A DNA stretch of 64,000 nt from contig NZ_CP075896.1 in assembly GCF_018604545.1 (NCBI RefSeq), positions 310,001 to 374,000 of the forward strand, written 5' to 3'. A program made the translations under genes and the position numbers. The DNA is from Streptomyces koelreuteriae (GTDB lineage Bacteria; Actinomycetota; Actinomycetes; Streptomycetales; Streptomycetaceae). The first letter of the stretch is position 1. Every line of letters begins with the position of its first letter. The notes beneath the pieces are model-generated. The model was given only the letters and a program-made list of their open reading frames with translations. It searched no databases and had not been told where the DNA came from. Below, one piece after another: positions 9,040 to 17,079 of the stretch.

Positions 9040-10161
9040 TCAATGCTTCGCCAGCACCGCTCCGGTCACGGTTTGAATTCCATGTGCGACCGCCAGCTTG
9101 GCGGCGCCCGCGACCGTGCCGGTGTCCCCCACCACGCTGTTGACCACCTCGGTGGGCCAGCTCAGCCGGGCCAGCTCGGCCCGCACACCGGGCAGGAGCT
9201 GCGGATCGGCGCCGGTGGCTCCGCCCAGCACGATCAGCCCGGGGTCCATGACGGCGACGACGGCGGCGGCGAGCCGGCCCACGTCGGTGGCGTGCGCGTC
9301 GAGGACGGCACGGGCCGTGGCGTGCCCCTGCGCGGAGAGGGCGAGGAGCCGCTCGGCGGTGCGCGGGCGGGGGCCGTCGGTGTCCTGCCAGGTCTCGGCC
9401 GCCCGGCGGAGCAGGGTGCGCGAGCCCATGCGCTGCTCCAGGCCTTCGTAGTGCGGGGCGCGGCTGTCGTCCCAGGGGTAGGGCAGCCGGGCCACCTCGC
9501 CGGCGGCGCCGTTCGCACCGCGCAGGACCCGGCCGCCGATGACGACGGCGAGACCGATGCCGACGCCGATGCGCAGATAGCCGAAGGTGTCGCGGCCGAC
9601 GGCGGCGCCCTCGTGCAGTTCGGCGAGCGCGGCGCAGTTGACGTTGTTCTCCAGGTGGACGGGCACACCCTCAGGCAGGGCGACGGCCATGGCGTCGAAT
9701 ACGGGTCCGGCCTTGGCGGTGGCGGGGCGTTCCCCGGCGCCCTCCCCGTCGCGCGTGGTGACGTCGCCGACGGCCGCGACGACGGCCCGCAGCGGGGCAC
9801 CTGCGGGCAGTGCGCCGAGGACCTTGCGGACGGTGCCGGCGGCTTCCCGGCGGGAGCCGGTGTCCTCCGCGAGAAGGGTGCCGTCCAGGGCGCAGCCGCG
9901 CACCCGGGTCCTGGCCGGGCCCAGGTCGACCGCGAGCACGGCCCCGGCGGCCGGGCCGAGCCGGTAGACGGCGGCGCTGCGGCCGGTGCCGCCGGAGGCC
10001 CGCCCGGAGTGGGCGGCCAGCTCCGCCGCCTCGAGCTCGGCGACGGCGGCGGAGACGGTCGGCTTGGAAAGGCCCGCACCGGCCGCGAGCTGGGGGCGGG
10101 TGGCCGTGCCCGCCTCGGCCAGTACGTCGAACACCACACGGGCACTCTCACTCAGGTGCAT
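9040..10161 (-). CDS. ROK family transcriptional regulator lacking the zinc-site cysteines
   Basis: The 373-residue protein has an N-terminal winged helix-turn-helix (about residues 1-70, with ATRPQLAAGAGLSKPTVSAAV) and a C-terminal ROK sugar-kinase fold with AVDLGPARTRVRG and a late GGATGADPQLL segment. The usual CxCGxxGCxE motif is absent: after GANGAAGEVARLPYPWDD the chain has no cysteine. It probably senses a sugar without phosphorylating it. ATG 10161 has GGGGAG just upstream; the frame is open further but enters the intergenic operator. It is divergent from the BadF-type kinase and transcribed toward the importer operon, whose likely regulator it is. Confidence 0.85.
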   Translation of the reverse strand: MHLSESARVVFDVLAEAGTATRPQLAAGAGLSKPTVSAAVAELEAAELAAHSGRASGGTGRSAAVYRLGPAAGAVLAVDLGPARTRVRGCALDGTLLAEDTGSRREAAGTVRKVLGALPAGAPLRAVVAAVGDVTTRDGEGAGERPATAKAGPVFDAMAVALPEGVPVHLENNVNCAALAELHEGAAVGRDTFGYLRIGVGIGLAVVIGGRVLRGANGAAGEVARLPYPWDDSRAPHYEGLEQRMGSRTLLRRAAETWQDTDGPRPRTAERLLALSAQGHATARAVLDAHATDVGRLAAAVVAVMDPGLIVLGGATGADPQLLPGVRAELARLSWPTEVVNSVVGDTGTVAGAAKLAVAHGIQTVTGAVLAKH

Positions 10162-10248
10162 GGTCTCCCCAGATCGTGCTGCGGCCGTGCCGGCCGGTCG
10201 CGAGGGTGGCGCGGCATCGGGTCTTCCGTGCCTCTTGACGCACCATAC

Positions 10249-10272
10249 TTCGTTAGTTAACTTCCTAACGAA
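10249..10272. promoter_or_regulatory. Inverted repeat, probable ROK operator
   Basis: TTCGTTAG (10249-10256) and CTAACGAA (10265-10272) are a perfect 8-bp inverted repeat with an 8-bp AT-rich spacer. It sits in the 239-bp divergent gap between the ROK gene (start 10161) and the kinase gene (start 10401). A TTGACG at 10235-10240 could be a plus-strand -35, placing the repeat over the spacer and -10. The TTAG/CTAA arms are reminiscent of operators of XylR-type ROK proteins. No second copy was seen in front of the importer operon. Confidence 0.6.
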
Positions 10273-10400
10273 CTTCACGGTACTCGCCTGCCGTGGTCGG
10301 CAGAAGCCCGTCCCGGGGCTTCCCTACCTCTTCAACTGCCGTGGTCCGACGGGTAGTTCGCCTGCGTCCGTCATGACCGCGCAACGACGAAAGAGGACCC

Positions 10401-11300
10401 GTGCAGGACTCCACTCCTTACGCGGTCGGTATCGATGTGGGCGGCACCAAGACACAGCTCCGCGCCCTCTCGGGCGGTGGCGTCGTCGTCGACCTCGTCC
10501 GCAGCAGTACGGGCTGGCGACCGCACGACCCCGGGGCCGCCGCCGACCGGCTGGCCGCTCTGATCCACGACGCCCTTCCGGCCGGCGCACATCCGTCCGC
10601 CGTCGCCGTGGGCGCTCACGCCTGCGAGACACCACGCCAGTGCGAAGCGATCCGGGCCGCGCTCCACGAGCGGCTGGGGGCGCCCGTCCTGGTGGTGGGC
10701 GATGCCGAACTGCTCGTCCCGGCCGCGGGGCTGGACAAGGGCGTCGGTCTGGTCGCCGGTACCGGTTCGGTGGCGGTGGGGCGGTTGCCCGACGGCGGTC
10801 CGGTCCAGGTCGGCGGCTGGGGTGCCGTACTCGGTGACGAGGGCGGCGCGGCCGGACTCGTCCGCGAGGCCGCGCGGGCCGTCTGGGCGGCGCACGACCG
10901 CGGCGAGGGGCCCGACGCGCTGGCCGCCGGGCTGATCACCGCCTTCGAGGTGGCCGAGGTGCCCGCGCTCGGCGCGGCACTGGAGGCCGCCGCGGACGTC
11001 TCCGCCGAGTGGGGCCGCCACTCCCCCGTGGTGTTCGCCGCCGCCGAGGCGGGCTCGCCGCTCGCCCGGGCCGTGATCGCCGAGGGCGGCCGGGCGCTGG
11101 CCGCGCTCGTCGTACGGCTCGCCCGGCGCGGGGTCGCGGTGGACGACGTGGTGGTGGCGGGCGGCATGGTGCTCGCTCAGCCCGCGCTGTACACGGCGTT
11201 CGTCTCCGCGCTCACCGAAGTCCTGCCCGGGGCCCGGCCGCACCCCCTGCGTGTGCCGCCGGTCGAGGGCGCCTTGGCGCTGGCCCGTTCACTCCTGTGA
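10401..11300 (+). CDS. BadF/BadG/BcrA-type sugar kinase (N-acetylglucosamine kinase-like)
   Basis: The 299-residue protein has the ASKHA ATPase layout: GIDVGGTKTQLRA (phosphate 1) near residues 10-22, VGLVAGTGSVAVG (phosphate 2) near 115-127, GWGAVLGDEGGAA, and a late VVVAGGMVLAQP (adenosine) segment. Members of this length are mostly N-acetylglucosamine or related amino-sugar kinases. GTG 10401 follows a GAGGA with about 5-nt spacing. Together with the divergent ROK regulator and the importer/heparinase-like operon, a role in phosphorylating an imported (amino) sugar is the simplest reading. Confidence 0.75.
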   Translation: MQDSTPYAVGIDVGGTKTQLRALSGGGVVVDLVRSSTGWRPHDPGAAADRLAALIHDALPAGAHPSAVAVGAHACETPRQCEAIRAALHERLGAPVLVVGDAELLVPAAGLDKGVGLVAGTGSVAVGRLPDGGPVQVGGWGAVLGDEGGAAGLVREAARAVWAAHDRGEGPDALAAGLITAFEVAEVPALGAALEAAADVSAEWGRHSPVVFAAAEAGSPLARAVIAEGGRALAALVVRLARRGVAVDDVVVAGGMVLAQPALYTAFVSALTEVLPGARPHPLRVPPVEGALALARSLL

Positions 11301-11499
11301 GCCGGACGGCCGCCGTTCACATCCCGGACACCGGCCCGTGGCCGTTCCCTCTCCGAAGGGTCACAACACGGCCGTAGATCTTCGCTCGTACGCAACAGGT
11401 GCCACAGAAGTCGCCAGAGGCACCCCGAGTCGCACACTCCGCACCGCCCCCGGCCGTACGGCCGATGCACCCGTCGCAGAACTCAAGAGAGGCGCACCC

Positions 11500-13416
11500 A
11501 TGCCGTCATCAGCCGGGCACCGCAGCACCGCAACCGTCGACCGACGGGGCTTCCTCAAGACCTCCCTCGGGGCCTCGGCGGGCCTGCTCGCCGCACCGGC
11601 CTTCGCCACCTGGCTCACCGCAGCCGACGCGAAGGCCGCCACCGGTCCCGCCGCGTTCGTCGACGACTACAAGTCGAACGTCACGACGAACCTGACCCCC
11701 GAGACCAACGCGGTCGTCCGGATCCTGGGCGGCATGTCGAAGGTGTGGAAGACCGGCGGCACCTGGGACACCGGCCGGGTCCTGGACGGCGAGGTGCTGC
11801 GCGCCAACATGCGCTACTGCGCCCGGATCACGCAGGCCCGCACCGAGGCCCAGGCCAAGGAGGCCTTCCTCTACGACCGCCAGCACCAGAGCTACGCCAT
11901 GATCGCCGCGCTGGGCCCGCTGGCCGAGCTGTACAAGGCGGGTGCCAAGGCCGTCACGTCGATCACCGGTGCCCCGGACGGCACGCCCGCCGGAAAGATC
12001 AACGACGCGGTGCCCGCCGACGCCCCGGCCGGTTCCGCGCTCGGCGCCGGCTCCTACGACTCGGAGCTCGGCAAGGTGGCCAAGCTGGTCGACACGGTGC
12101 GCGGGCCGTTCGCCTCGGGCAACCCGGGCAAGTTCGCCTTCCAGTACCCGCGTCCCTGGCGGATGAACGAGGACAGCGAGGTCGTCGACACCGGGAAGAA
12201 GGACGCGCTCGGCTACCCGGTGTACGACTCGGAGGTGGTCGTCGCCACGCAGCTGCTGCGTCAGCGCGCCGAGGAGCCCAAGGAGGACGGCGGTTTCCCG
12301 AGCGGCCACACCAACGCCTTCCACCTGGCCGGACTGGCCTACGCGTACGCGGTGCCCGAGCGCTTCCAGGAGCTCGTGACGCGCGCCTTCGAGCTGAGCC
12401 ACACCCGGATCATGTCGGGCATGCACTCCACGGTCGATGTCATCGGCGGCCGGATCATGGCCACCGCCCTGACCGCGGCGACGCTGGCCGACCCGGCGAA
12501 CGCGGAGCTCAAGGCCGCGGCCCGCGCCCAGGCCCTCGCCTACTTCACGCAGCAGACGGGCACGACGCCGGACACGCTGTACGCCCACGCGCACCCGGAC
12601 GCCGGTGACGCCTACGCCGACCGCGAGGCCAACGCCCGTGCGATCGAGCCCCGGTTGACGTACGTCCTGACCCGCCACGGCCGCAAGGACCCGCTCACGG
12701 TGCCCAAGGGCGCGGAGGTCCTGCTGGAGACCCGGCTGCCCTATCTGGACGCGGCCCAGCGGCGCGAGGTGCTGCGCACGACCGCGCTGCCCTCCGGGTA
12801 CGTCCTGCTGGACGGCTTCGAGCAGTGGGGCCGGCTGAACCTGTTCGCGGCGGCGGACGGGTACGGCTCCTTCGACCGCGACGTCACCGTGACGCTGGAC
12901 GCGGCGGCCGGCGGCTTCCACGCGGCCGACCGCTGGCGCAACGACATCGAGGGCGACGGCGGACTCACCAAGCGCGGCACCGGCACGCTCACCCTCACGG
13001 GCCACAACCGCTACCACGGCGGGACCGTCGTCGAGAACGGCGTGCTGGTCGCCGCCTCCCCCAACGCCCTCGGCGAGGGCGACGTCCGGGTCGCCGGCGG
13101 CACACTCCGCGCGGACAAGGTCCTGCGGGTGCGCGGCTCCTACGTCCAGGAGGGCGAGTCGACGCTGGAGCTGCTGCTCCGCAAGAACCACGGCCCGGCG
13201 CTCACGGTGAGCCGGCGGGTCCTGCTGGGCCGGGACAGCGTGCTGTCGCTGCGGCTCGACACCGAGCGCCCGCCGGTCGCGGGGACGACCGTCCCGGTGC
13301 TGTCCGCTCCGGCGCTGCGCGGCGGGTTCGCCCGCGTCGAGCTGGACTCCGACACGCTGCGGGCCGTGCCCGTGCACACGTCTCAGGGCCTGTCGGTGCG
13401 ACTCGTGCGGCGGTAG
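11500..13416 (+). CDS. Tat-exported PAP2 acid phosphatase with autotransporter-type beta-strand repeat
   Basis: The 638-residue protein has a Tat signal (DRRGFLKTS, then a hydrophobic stretch). The PAP2 triad is complete: K211x6RP, PSGH at 267-270, and R303x5Hx3D with H309 and D313; the Ser usually before that Arg is Thr. The domain therefore looks active on phosphomonoesters outside the membrane. The last third is beta-rich and holds a GTGTLTLTG...GGTVVENGVL unit typical of the autotransporter-associated repeat (PF12951), unusual in a Gram-positive exoprotein. ATG 11500 follows AAGAGAGG. About 200 bp separate it from the kinase gene, so it may be a separate transcript. Confidence 0.85.
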   Translation: MPSSAGHRSTATVDRRGFLKTSLGASAGLLAAPAFATWLTAADAKAATGPAAFVDDYKSNVTTNLTPETNAVVRILGGMSKVWKTGGTWDTGRVLDGEVLRANMRYCARITQARTEAQAKEAFLYDRQHQSYAMIAALGPLAELYKAGAKAVTSITGAPDGTPAGKINDAVPADAPAGSALGAGSYDSELGKVAKLVDTVRGPFASGNPGKFAFQYPRPWRMNEDSEVVDTGKKDALGYPVYDSEVVVATQLLRQRAEEPKEDGGFPSGHTNAFHLAGLAYAYAVPERFQELVTRAFELSHTRIMSGMHSTVDVIGGRIMATALTAATLADPANAELKAAARAQALAYFTQQTGTTPDTLYAHAHPDAGDAYADREANARAIEPRLTYVLTRHGRKDPLTVPKGAEVLLETRLPYLDAAQRREVLRTTALPSGYVLLDGFEQWGRLNLFAAADGYGSFDRDVTVTLDAAAGGFHAADRWRNDIEGDGGLTKRGTGTLTLTGHNRYHGGTVVENGVLVAASPNALGEGDVRVAGGTLRADKVLRVRGSYVQEGESTLELLLRKNHGPALTVSRRVLLGRDSVLSLRLDTERPPVAGTTVPVLSAPALRGGFARVELDSDTLRAVPVHTSQGLSVRLVRR

Positions 13417-13453
13417 CGCCGTGCGCGGCGGGGGCTGATGCAGAGTTGGGTCC

Positions 13454-15133
13454 ATGTGGGACCTCCGGATCGCTCCCGCCGTTCCCCGGCCGGTGCCGTT
13501 CCCTCCCCCGGCACCGGCCGGGGCCGCGCGGCGGCCCGGCCGCCGGTGGTGGGTGCCGCTCCTGGTGGTCGTGCTGCTCGCGCAGATGGCCTTCGCGATG
13601 GTCACGACCGCCGTGCGGCAGACCCCGACCATCGACGAACCGGTGTACGTGGGCGCGGCAGCCGAGTACACACAGGAGCACCGGCTGCGCCGCAACCCCG
13701 AGCATCCGCCGCTCGGCAAGCTGCTCATCGGCGCCGGGGTGACGCTCGCGGATCCCCACCTCGACCCCTCCTTCAGCGGCGACCAGGGCGAGCTGGGGCG
13801 GCACCTGCTCTACGAGTCGGGCAACGATCCCTGGCGGCTGATGCTCTGGGCCCGGCTTCCCGTGATCGCGCTGACGCTGCTGTTCGGTCTGGTCGTGCTC
13901 GCCTTCGCCCGTGAACTGGCCGGGACCGCAGGGGCGTTGACCGCACTCGCGTTGTACTGCTTCTCCCCCGATGTCATCGCCCACGGTTCACTCGCCACGC
14001 TCGACGTGCCGGCCGCGGGGTTCGTGCTGACGTCGGCGTGGCTGCTGTGGCGGGCCCGCCACAGGCCCCGGCTGTACGTGCCGCTCGCCGGGGTGGCGCT
14101 GGGGGCGGCCCTGGCGACGAGGATAAGCACACTGCCTGCCGTACCGGTGCTGATGGCGCTGGGCGCCGTATCGGTGTGGCACGCGTCGGCGGGCGGCCGG
14201 GGCCGGATGCTGCTGAGGGCGGTGGCGGGCGCGGGGGTGGTGGCGCTGGCCGCGGTCGCGGTCGTGTGGGCCACGTATCTGATGGTCGATCCGCGGCTGC
14301 GCTGGGACCCCGAGCAGCAGGTGCCGCACGTACGAGGGGTGCGGGGGCTGCTGGTCGAGATGCTGCCGTTCCCTGAGGCGTACCGGGACGGGATGCGGAT
14401 CCAGTTCGGCCTGGAGAACCGGCCGTGGCAGGGGTTTCTGTTCGGCCGGCTGTACTCGGGCTCGCTCTGGTACTACCTGCCGGCCGCGCTGCTGGTGAAG
14501 ACACCGCTGGGGATGCTCGGCCTGTGGGTCTGCGGTGCGGTGGTGGTGATCGCGGTGCGACGGCTGCGGCCCGCGGCGCCGTACGTGCTGGCCGCTCCCG
14601 TGGTGCTGTTGCTGGCCTCCATGCAGGGGGCACGGGACTTCGGGACCCGGTACGCCGTCTTCCTGCCGCTGTTTCTCGCGGTGGGGGCGGGCTGCGTTCT
14701 CGTGGTGCGACGGCTGTGGGTCTCCGGTGCGGTGGGGGCGCTGGTGGTGTTCGTCGCCGTCAGTTCGGTGCGTACGTTTCCCTGCTATCTGCCGTACTCC
14801 AACGAGGCGTTCGGCGGGCCGGGCCGGACACGGGAGCTGCTGCACGACTCCAATGTGGACTGGGGGCAGGATCTCGGGCGGCTCGCGGAGCGGTTGCGGG
14901 AGGAGCGGTACGCGGGTGAGCGGGTGTGGCTCGTGTACAAGGGCAGTGGGGTGCCGGCCGCCTACGGCGTCGAGGCCGGGGATCCGCGTGCGGTGCCCGT
15001 CGATGAGGTCCGGGGGTTGCTGGTGGTGTCCGACTCGGCTGCCGCGAAGGCGACGGGGCGGCTGGCCGGGTTGATCCGCAGCAGCCGCCCCGTTGACGAT
15101 GTCGGGCACTCGATCACGATCTATCGCCGTTGA
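13454..15133 (+). CDS. Polytopic membrane glycosyltransferase, GT-C (PMT_2/GT39-like)
   Basis: The 559-residue protein has a proline-rich cytoplasmic N-tail, a first membrane helix near residue 33, then TIDEPVYV (acidic DE motif in loop 1) and NPEHPPLGK, both typical of PMT_2-like transferases using polyprenyl-phosphate sugars. About ten hydrophobic segments are visible. The C-terminal soluble part contains HDSNVDWGQDLGRL, seen in several actinobacterial relatives. ATG 13454 lies 38 bp after the PAP2 gene without a clear ribosome-binding site. It is distinct from the GT-C protein at 784-2292; the acceptor is unknown. Confidence 0.78.
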   Translation: MWDLRIAPAVPRPVPFPPPAPAGAARRPGRRWWVPLLVVVLLAQMAFAMVTTAVRQTPTIDEPVYVGAAAEYTQEHRLRRNPEHPPLGKLLIGAGVTLADPHLDPSFSGDQGELGRHLLYESGNDPWRLMLWARLPVIALTLLFGLVVLAFARELAGTAGALTALALYCFSPDVIAHGSLATLDVPAAGFVLTSAWLLWRARHRPRLYVPLAGVALGAALATRISTLPAVPVLMALGAVSVWHASAGGRGRMLLRAVAGAGVVALAAVAVVWATYLMVDPRLRWDPEQQVPHVRGVRGLLVEMLPFPEAYRDGMRIQFGLENRPWQGFLFGRLYSGSLWYYLPAALLVKTPLGMLGLWVCGAVVVIAVRRLRPAAPYVLAAPVVLLLASMQGARDFGTRYAVFLPLFLAVGAGCVLVVRRLWVSGAVGALVVFVAVSSVRTFPCYLPYSNEAFGGPGRTRELLHDSNVDWGQDLGRLAERLREERYAGERVWLVYKGSGVPAAYGVEAGDPRAVPVDEVRGLLVVSDSAAAKATGRLAGLIRSSRPVDDVGHSITIYRR

Positions 15134-15147
15134 GGGCTCGTCCCGTG

Positions 15148-15184
15148 CTCAATGTGCCGCGTCGTTTCTCAGTGTGCCGCGTCG
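15148..15184. repeat. 17-bp tandem direct repeat covering a gene's 3' end
   Basis: Segments 15148-15164 and 15168-15184 are identical except one base, separated by 3 bp. The second copy encodes the last codons (DAAH) and stop of the minus-strand DUF3662 gene; the first repeats the same stop context just downstream. It looks like a local duplication of the gene terminus. Confidence 0.85.
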
Positions 15185-15570
15185 AAGAAGCCGTCGACGC
15201 TCACGTGCTCCATGACGCGACTGGCCACGCGGTAGCGGCCGTTGGGGACCTCCGGGCACCTGGCGACATGTACCGCCAGCGGGCCCGCGAACTCGTAGCC
15301 CTTGCGTTCCGCGTGGCGGACCAGGGCGTCGGTGAGGGCCTGGCACACATGGGTGCTGTGGCTGGCCAGTCGGTCGTGCACCTCGTCGGCGAGTTCCACG
15401 TCGTAGGCGTTGGGGACCATCACATGGTCCTTCCCGCACACCACGGCGTTGTCGTCGCACTCGCGTCGCAGGGCGTCGACGACCTCGACCGGGTCCTTGT
15501 CGAGGACCTTCGCCCACAGGGCGTCCCAGCGATTTTCCAGTGTCTCTTCCAGCGCACTCAGCGCGCCCAT
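15169..15570 (-). CDS. DUF3662 (FhaA N-terminal-like) protein without FHA domain
   Basis: The 133-residue protein matches the DUF3662 domain found at the N-terminus of actinobacterial FhaA: an opening LEETLENRWDALWAK, a DALRRECDDNAV segment, VMVPNAYDVEL, and a final strand region. In FhaA this domain precedes a linker and a phosphothreonine-binding FHA domain; here the chain ends where the linker would start. It is cytoplasmic and may be an adaptor. ATG 15570 is the first start in frame. The neighbouring genes do not indicate its partner. Confidence 0.8.
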   Translation of the reverse strand: MGALSALEETLENRWDALWAKVLDKDPVEVVDALRRECDDNAVVCGKDHVMVPNAYDVELADEVHDRLASHSTHVCQALTDALVRHAERKGYEFAGPLAVHVARCPEVPNGRYRVASRVMEHVSVDGFFDAAH

Positions 15571-15634
15571 ACGGTGTCACCTGCCGGATGCTTCGTCGGT
15601 TCGGTCGGAGTGGCGGGGCGGCCGGGGAAGGGTG

Positions 15635-15796
15635 CTACCGCTCGTCGTAGTCGTCGGGGCGCACCTCGGCCTCCTCCAGGGCCTCGCGCAGGGTGCGGCC
15701 GGTGGCGCCGGGCGGCCGGGACGGGTTGTCGTCCCGGTGCTCCGGGATCTCGTCCGTGGTCCGCGCCTTGGGCCGGTTCTCCTCGGGGGCGGTCAT
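15635..15796 (-). CDS. Small hydrophilic protein
   Basis: The 53-residue, highly charged protein ends in LREALEEAEVRPDDYDER and begins with a proline- and asparagine-containing disordered stretch. ATG 15796 is preceded by GAGAGGAG with about 9-nt spacing, which supports real translation; an upstream in-frame extension to 15871 lacks a ribosome-binding site. No family recognised. It lies 64 bp upstream of the DUF3662 gene on the same strand and could share its transcript. Confidence 0.6.
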   Translation of the reverse strand: MTAPEENRPKARTTDEIPEHRDDNPSRPPGATGRTLREALEEAEVRPDDYDER

Positions 15797-15915
15797 GGCG
15801 GGGGCTCCTCTCGGGATCTTGTGTGACGGCGGGTTCCCGCACCGCCTCCGGGTATCCACGCGCCGGGCCATTCATGTGCTGTCCGGAGAAGCCCTGGTCA
15901 CCACGGTGCGTGGGC

Positions 15916-15921
15916 TATGTT
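15916..15921 (+). promoter_or_regulatory. -10 element of probable leaderless rpiR-type gene
   Basis: TATGTT ends 8 nt before the ATG at 15930, so a transcript starting 6-8 nt downstream would begin at or next to the start codon. No Shine-Dalgarno sequence precedes that ATG, which agrees with leaderless expression. A weak -35 (CTGGTC, 15894-15899) lies 16 bp upstream. Confidence 0.5.
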
Positions 15922-15929
15922 GAACGTCA

Positions 15930-16871
15930 ATGGGAGACGAAGGAGGCGCACCGGTGCCATCGCCGCAGCAGGCACGCGCACAGGCATCCGCGATCACCTC
16001 GGGGAAGGCCGCACCCGAAGCGGAGGTCTCCCCGTCCTCCCAGCTGCGCACACTCTTCGACCGGCCCCGGCTGTCCCCGGGCCAGCGGCGCATCGCCCAG
16101 TACCTGATCGAGCACATCACCGAGGCCGCGTTCCTGTCGATCACGGACCTGGCCGACCGGGTGGGCGTGAGCCAGCCGTCGGTGACGCGGTTCGCCTCGG
16201 CGGTCGGCTTCAGCGGGTACCCGGCGCTGCGGGAGAAGCTCCAGTCGATCGCGCTCGGCACCCTCGCGGGCGGCCCGGCCGAGGAGATCCGGGGCAACGA
16301 ACTGCAGGCGGCGGTCGACGCCGAGATCGAGAACCTGGAGAACCTGCGGCGGGACCTCGCCGATCCGAACCTGGTGATCGACATCGGCCGCAAGCTGTCG
16401 TCGTCGACCCCGCTGACGGTCCTCGGCCTGCGCATCTCCGTCTCGCTCGCCGAGTACTTCGCCTACGCCGCCCGGCGGATCCACCCGGACGTCAGGCTCG
16501 TGACCCGGGGCGGCAGTGTCGCCTACGACGCGCTGCTGCAGTCGCGTGAGGCAGGCGGCACCTGGGTGCTGGCGTTCTCCATGCCCCGGCACGCGCAGGA
16601 GACCCTGACGGCCGTGCGCGTGGCACGCGGTGCCGGGCTCAAGGTCGCCCTGATCACCGACCTGGCGCTCGGGCCGCTCGCGGACGAGGCCGACGTCGCC
16701 TTCGCCACCGGCACCGGATCCCGCCTGGTCTTCGACTCCTACGCGGCCCCGGGCGTGATGTGCTCGGCCCTGCTGCAGGCCATGACGGACGCGGACCCGG
16801 AGCGGACGCAGGCCCGGCTGGAGGAGTACGAACAGGTCGCCGACCAGCACCATTTCTTCCTCAGGGACTGA
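15930..16871 (+). CDS. MurR/RpiR family transcriptional regulator with SIS domain
   Basis: The 313-residue protein has a variable N-tail, then an RpiR-type helix-turn-helix at about residues 35-110 (SPGQRRIAQYLI, VGVSQPSVTRFASAVGFSGYP) and a SIS phosphosugar-binding domain at about 130-275 (LTVLGLRISVSLAEYFA, LAFSMPRHAQETL). It probably senses a sugar phosphate. The ATG at 15930 has no ribosome-binding site but a -10-like hexamer just upstream. A hairpin follows the stop, and 70 bp further a perfect inverted repeat may be its operator. Confidence 0.88.
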   Translation: MGDEGGAPVPSPQQARAQASAITSGKAAPEAEVSPSSQLRTLFDRPRLSPGQRRIAQYLIEHITEAAFLSITDLADRVGVSQPSVTRFASAVGFSGYPALREKLQSIALGTLAGGPAEEIRGNELQAAVDAEIENLENLRRDLADPNLVIDIGRKLSSSTPLTVLGLRISVSLAEYFAYAARRIHPDVRLVTRGGSVAYDALLQSREAGGTWVLAFSMPRHAQETLTAVRVARGAGLKVALITDLALGPLADEADVAFATGTGSRLVFDSYAAPGVMCSALLQAMTDADPERTQARLEEYEQVADQHHFFLRD

Positions 16872-16877
16872 CGGACA

Positions 16878-16892
16878 GCCGGCGGGGCCGGC
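16878..16892 (+). terminator. Short GC hairpin after the rpiR-type gene
   Basis: GCCGGC (16878-16883) pairs with GCCGGC (16887-16892) around a GGG loop, 7 nt after the stop codon. No U-tract. It is short but well placed as a terminator. Confidence 0.5.
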
Positions 16893-16942
16893 CCCTGGAG
16901 CGGTCACAGGACCAGACAAAGGGACCATCCACAACAAAGCGC

Positions 16943-16960
16943 GCATGAATGTTTTCATGC
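16943..16960. promoter_or_regulatory. Perfect inverted repeat, candidate RpiR operator
   Basis: GCATGAA (16943-16949) and TTCATGC (16954-16960) form a 7-bp perfect inverted repeat with a 4-bp spacer, in an AT-rich island within very GC-rich DNA. It abuts a predicted -35 at 16964, a good position for a repressor. The RpiR-type gene immediately upstream is the natural candidate for the binding protein; this is inference from position. Confidence 0.5.
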
Positions 16961-16963
16961 TCC

Positions 16964-16992
16964 TTGCAAACCGGATGGCATATATAAATACT
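16964..16992 (+). promoter_or_regulatory. Vegetative-type promoter for the gene at 17163
   Basis: TTGCAA (16964-16969) and AATACT (16987-16992) are separated by 17 bp in a run containing TATATAAATAC, the most AT-rich stretch of the region. Transcription would start near 16999, leaving a leader of about 160 nt before the ATG at 17163. Confidence 0.55.
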
Positions 16993-17079
16993 GCTCACGG
17001 ATCGCGACCCGGGCCCTTCCGGATCCGTTCCCACCCGAGGAGGCCGGGTCCTACCCACTCCGGCGTCCCGGGTGTCCGT

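Noticed and set aside
784..15133. The two GT-C proteins as one duplicated gene
   Set aside because: They share only the DE-containing first loop and general membrane layout; the remaining motifs and C-terminal parts differ, so they are not recent duplicates.
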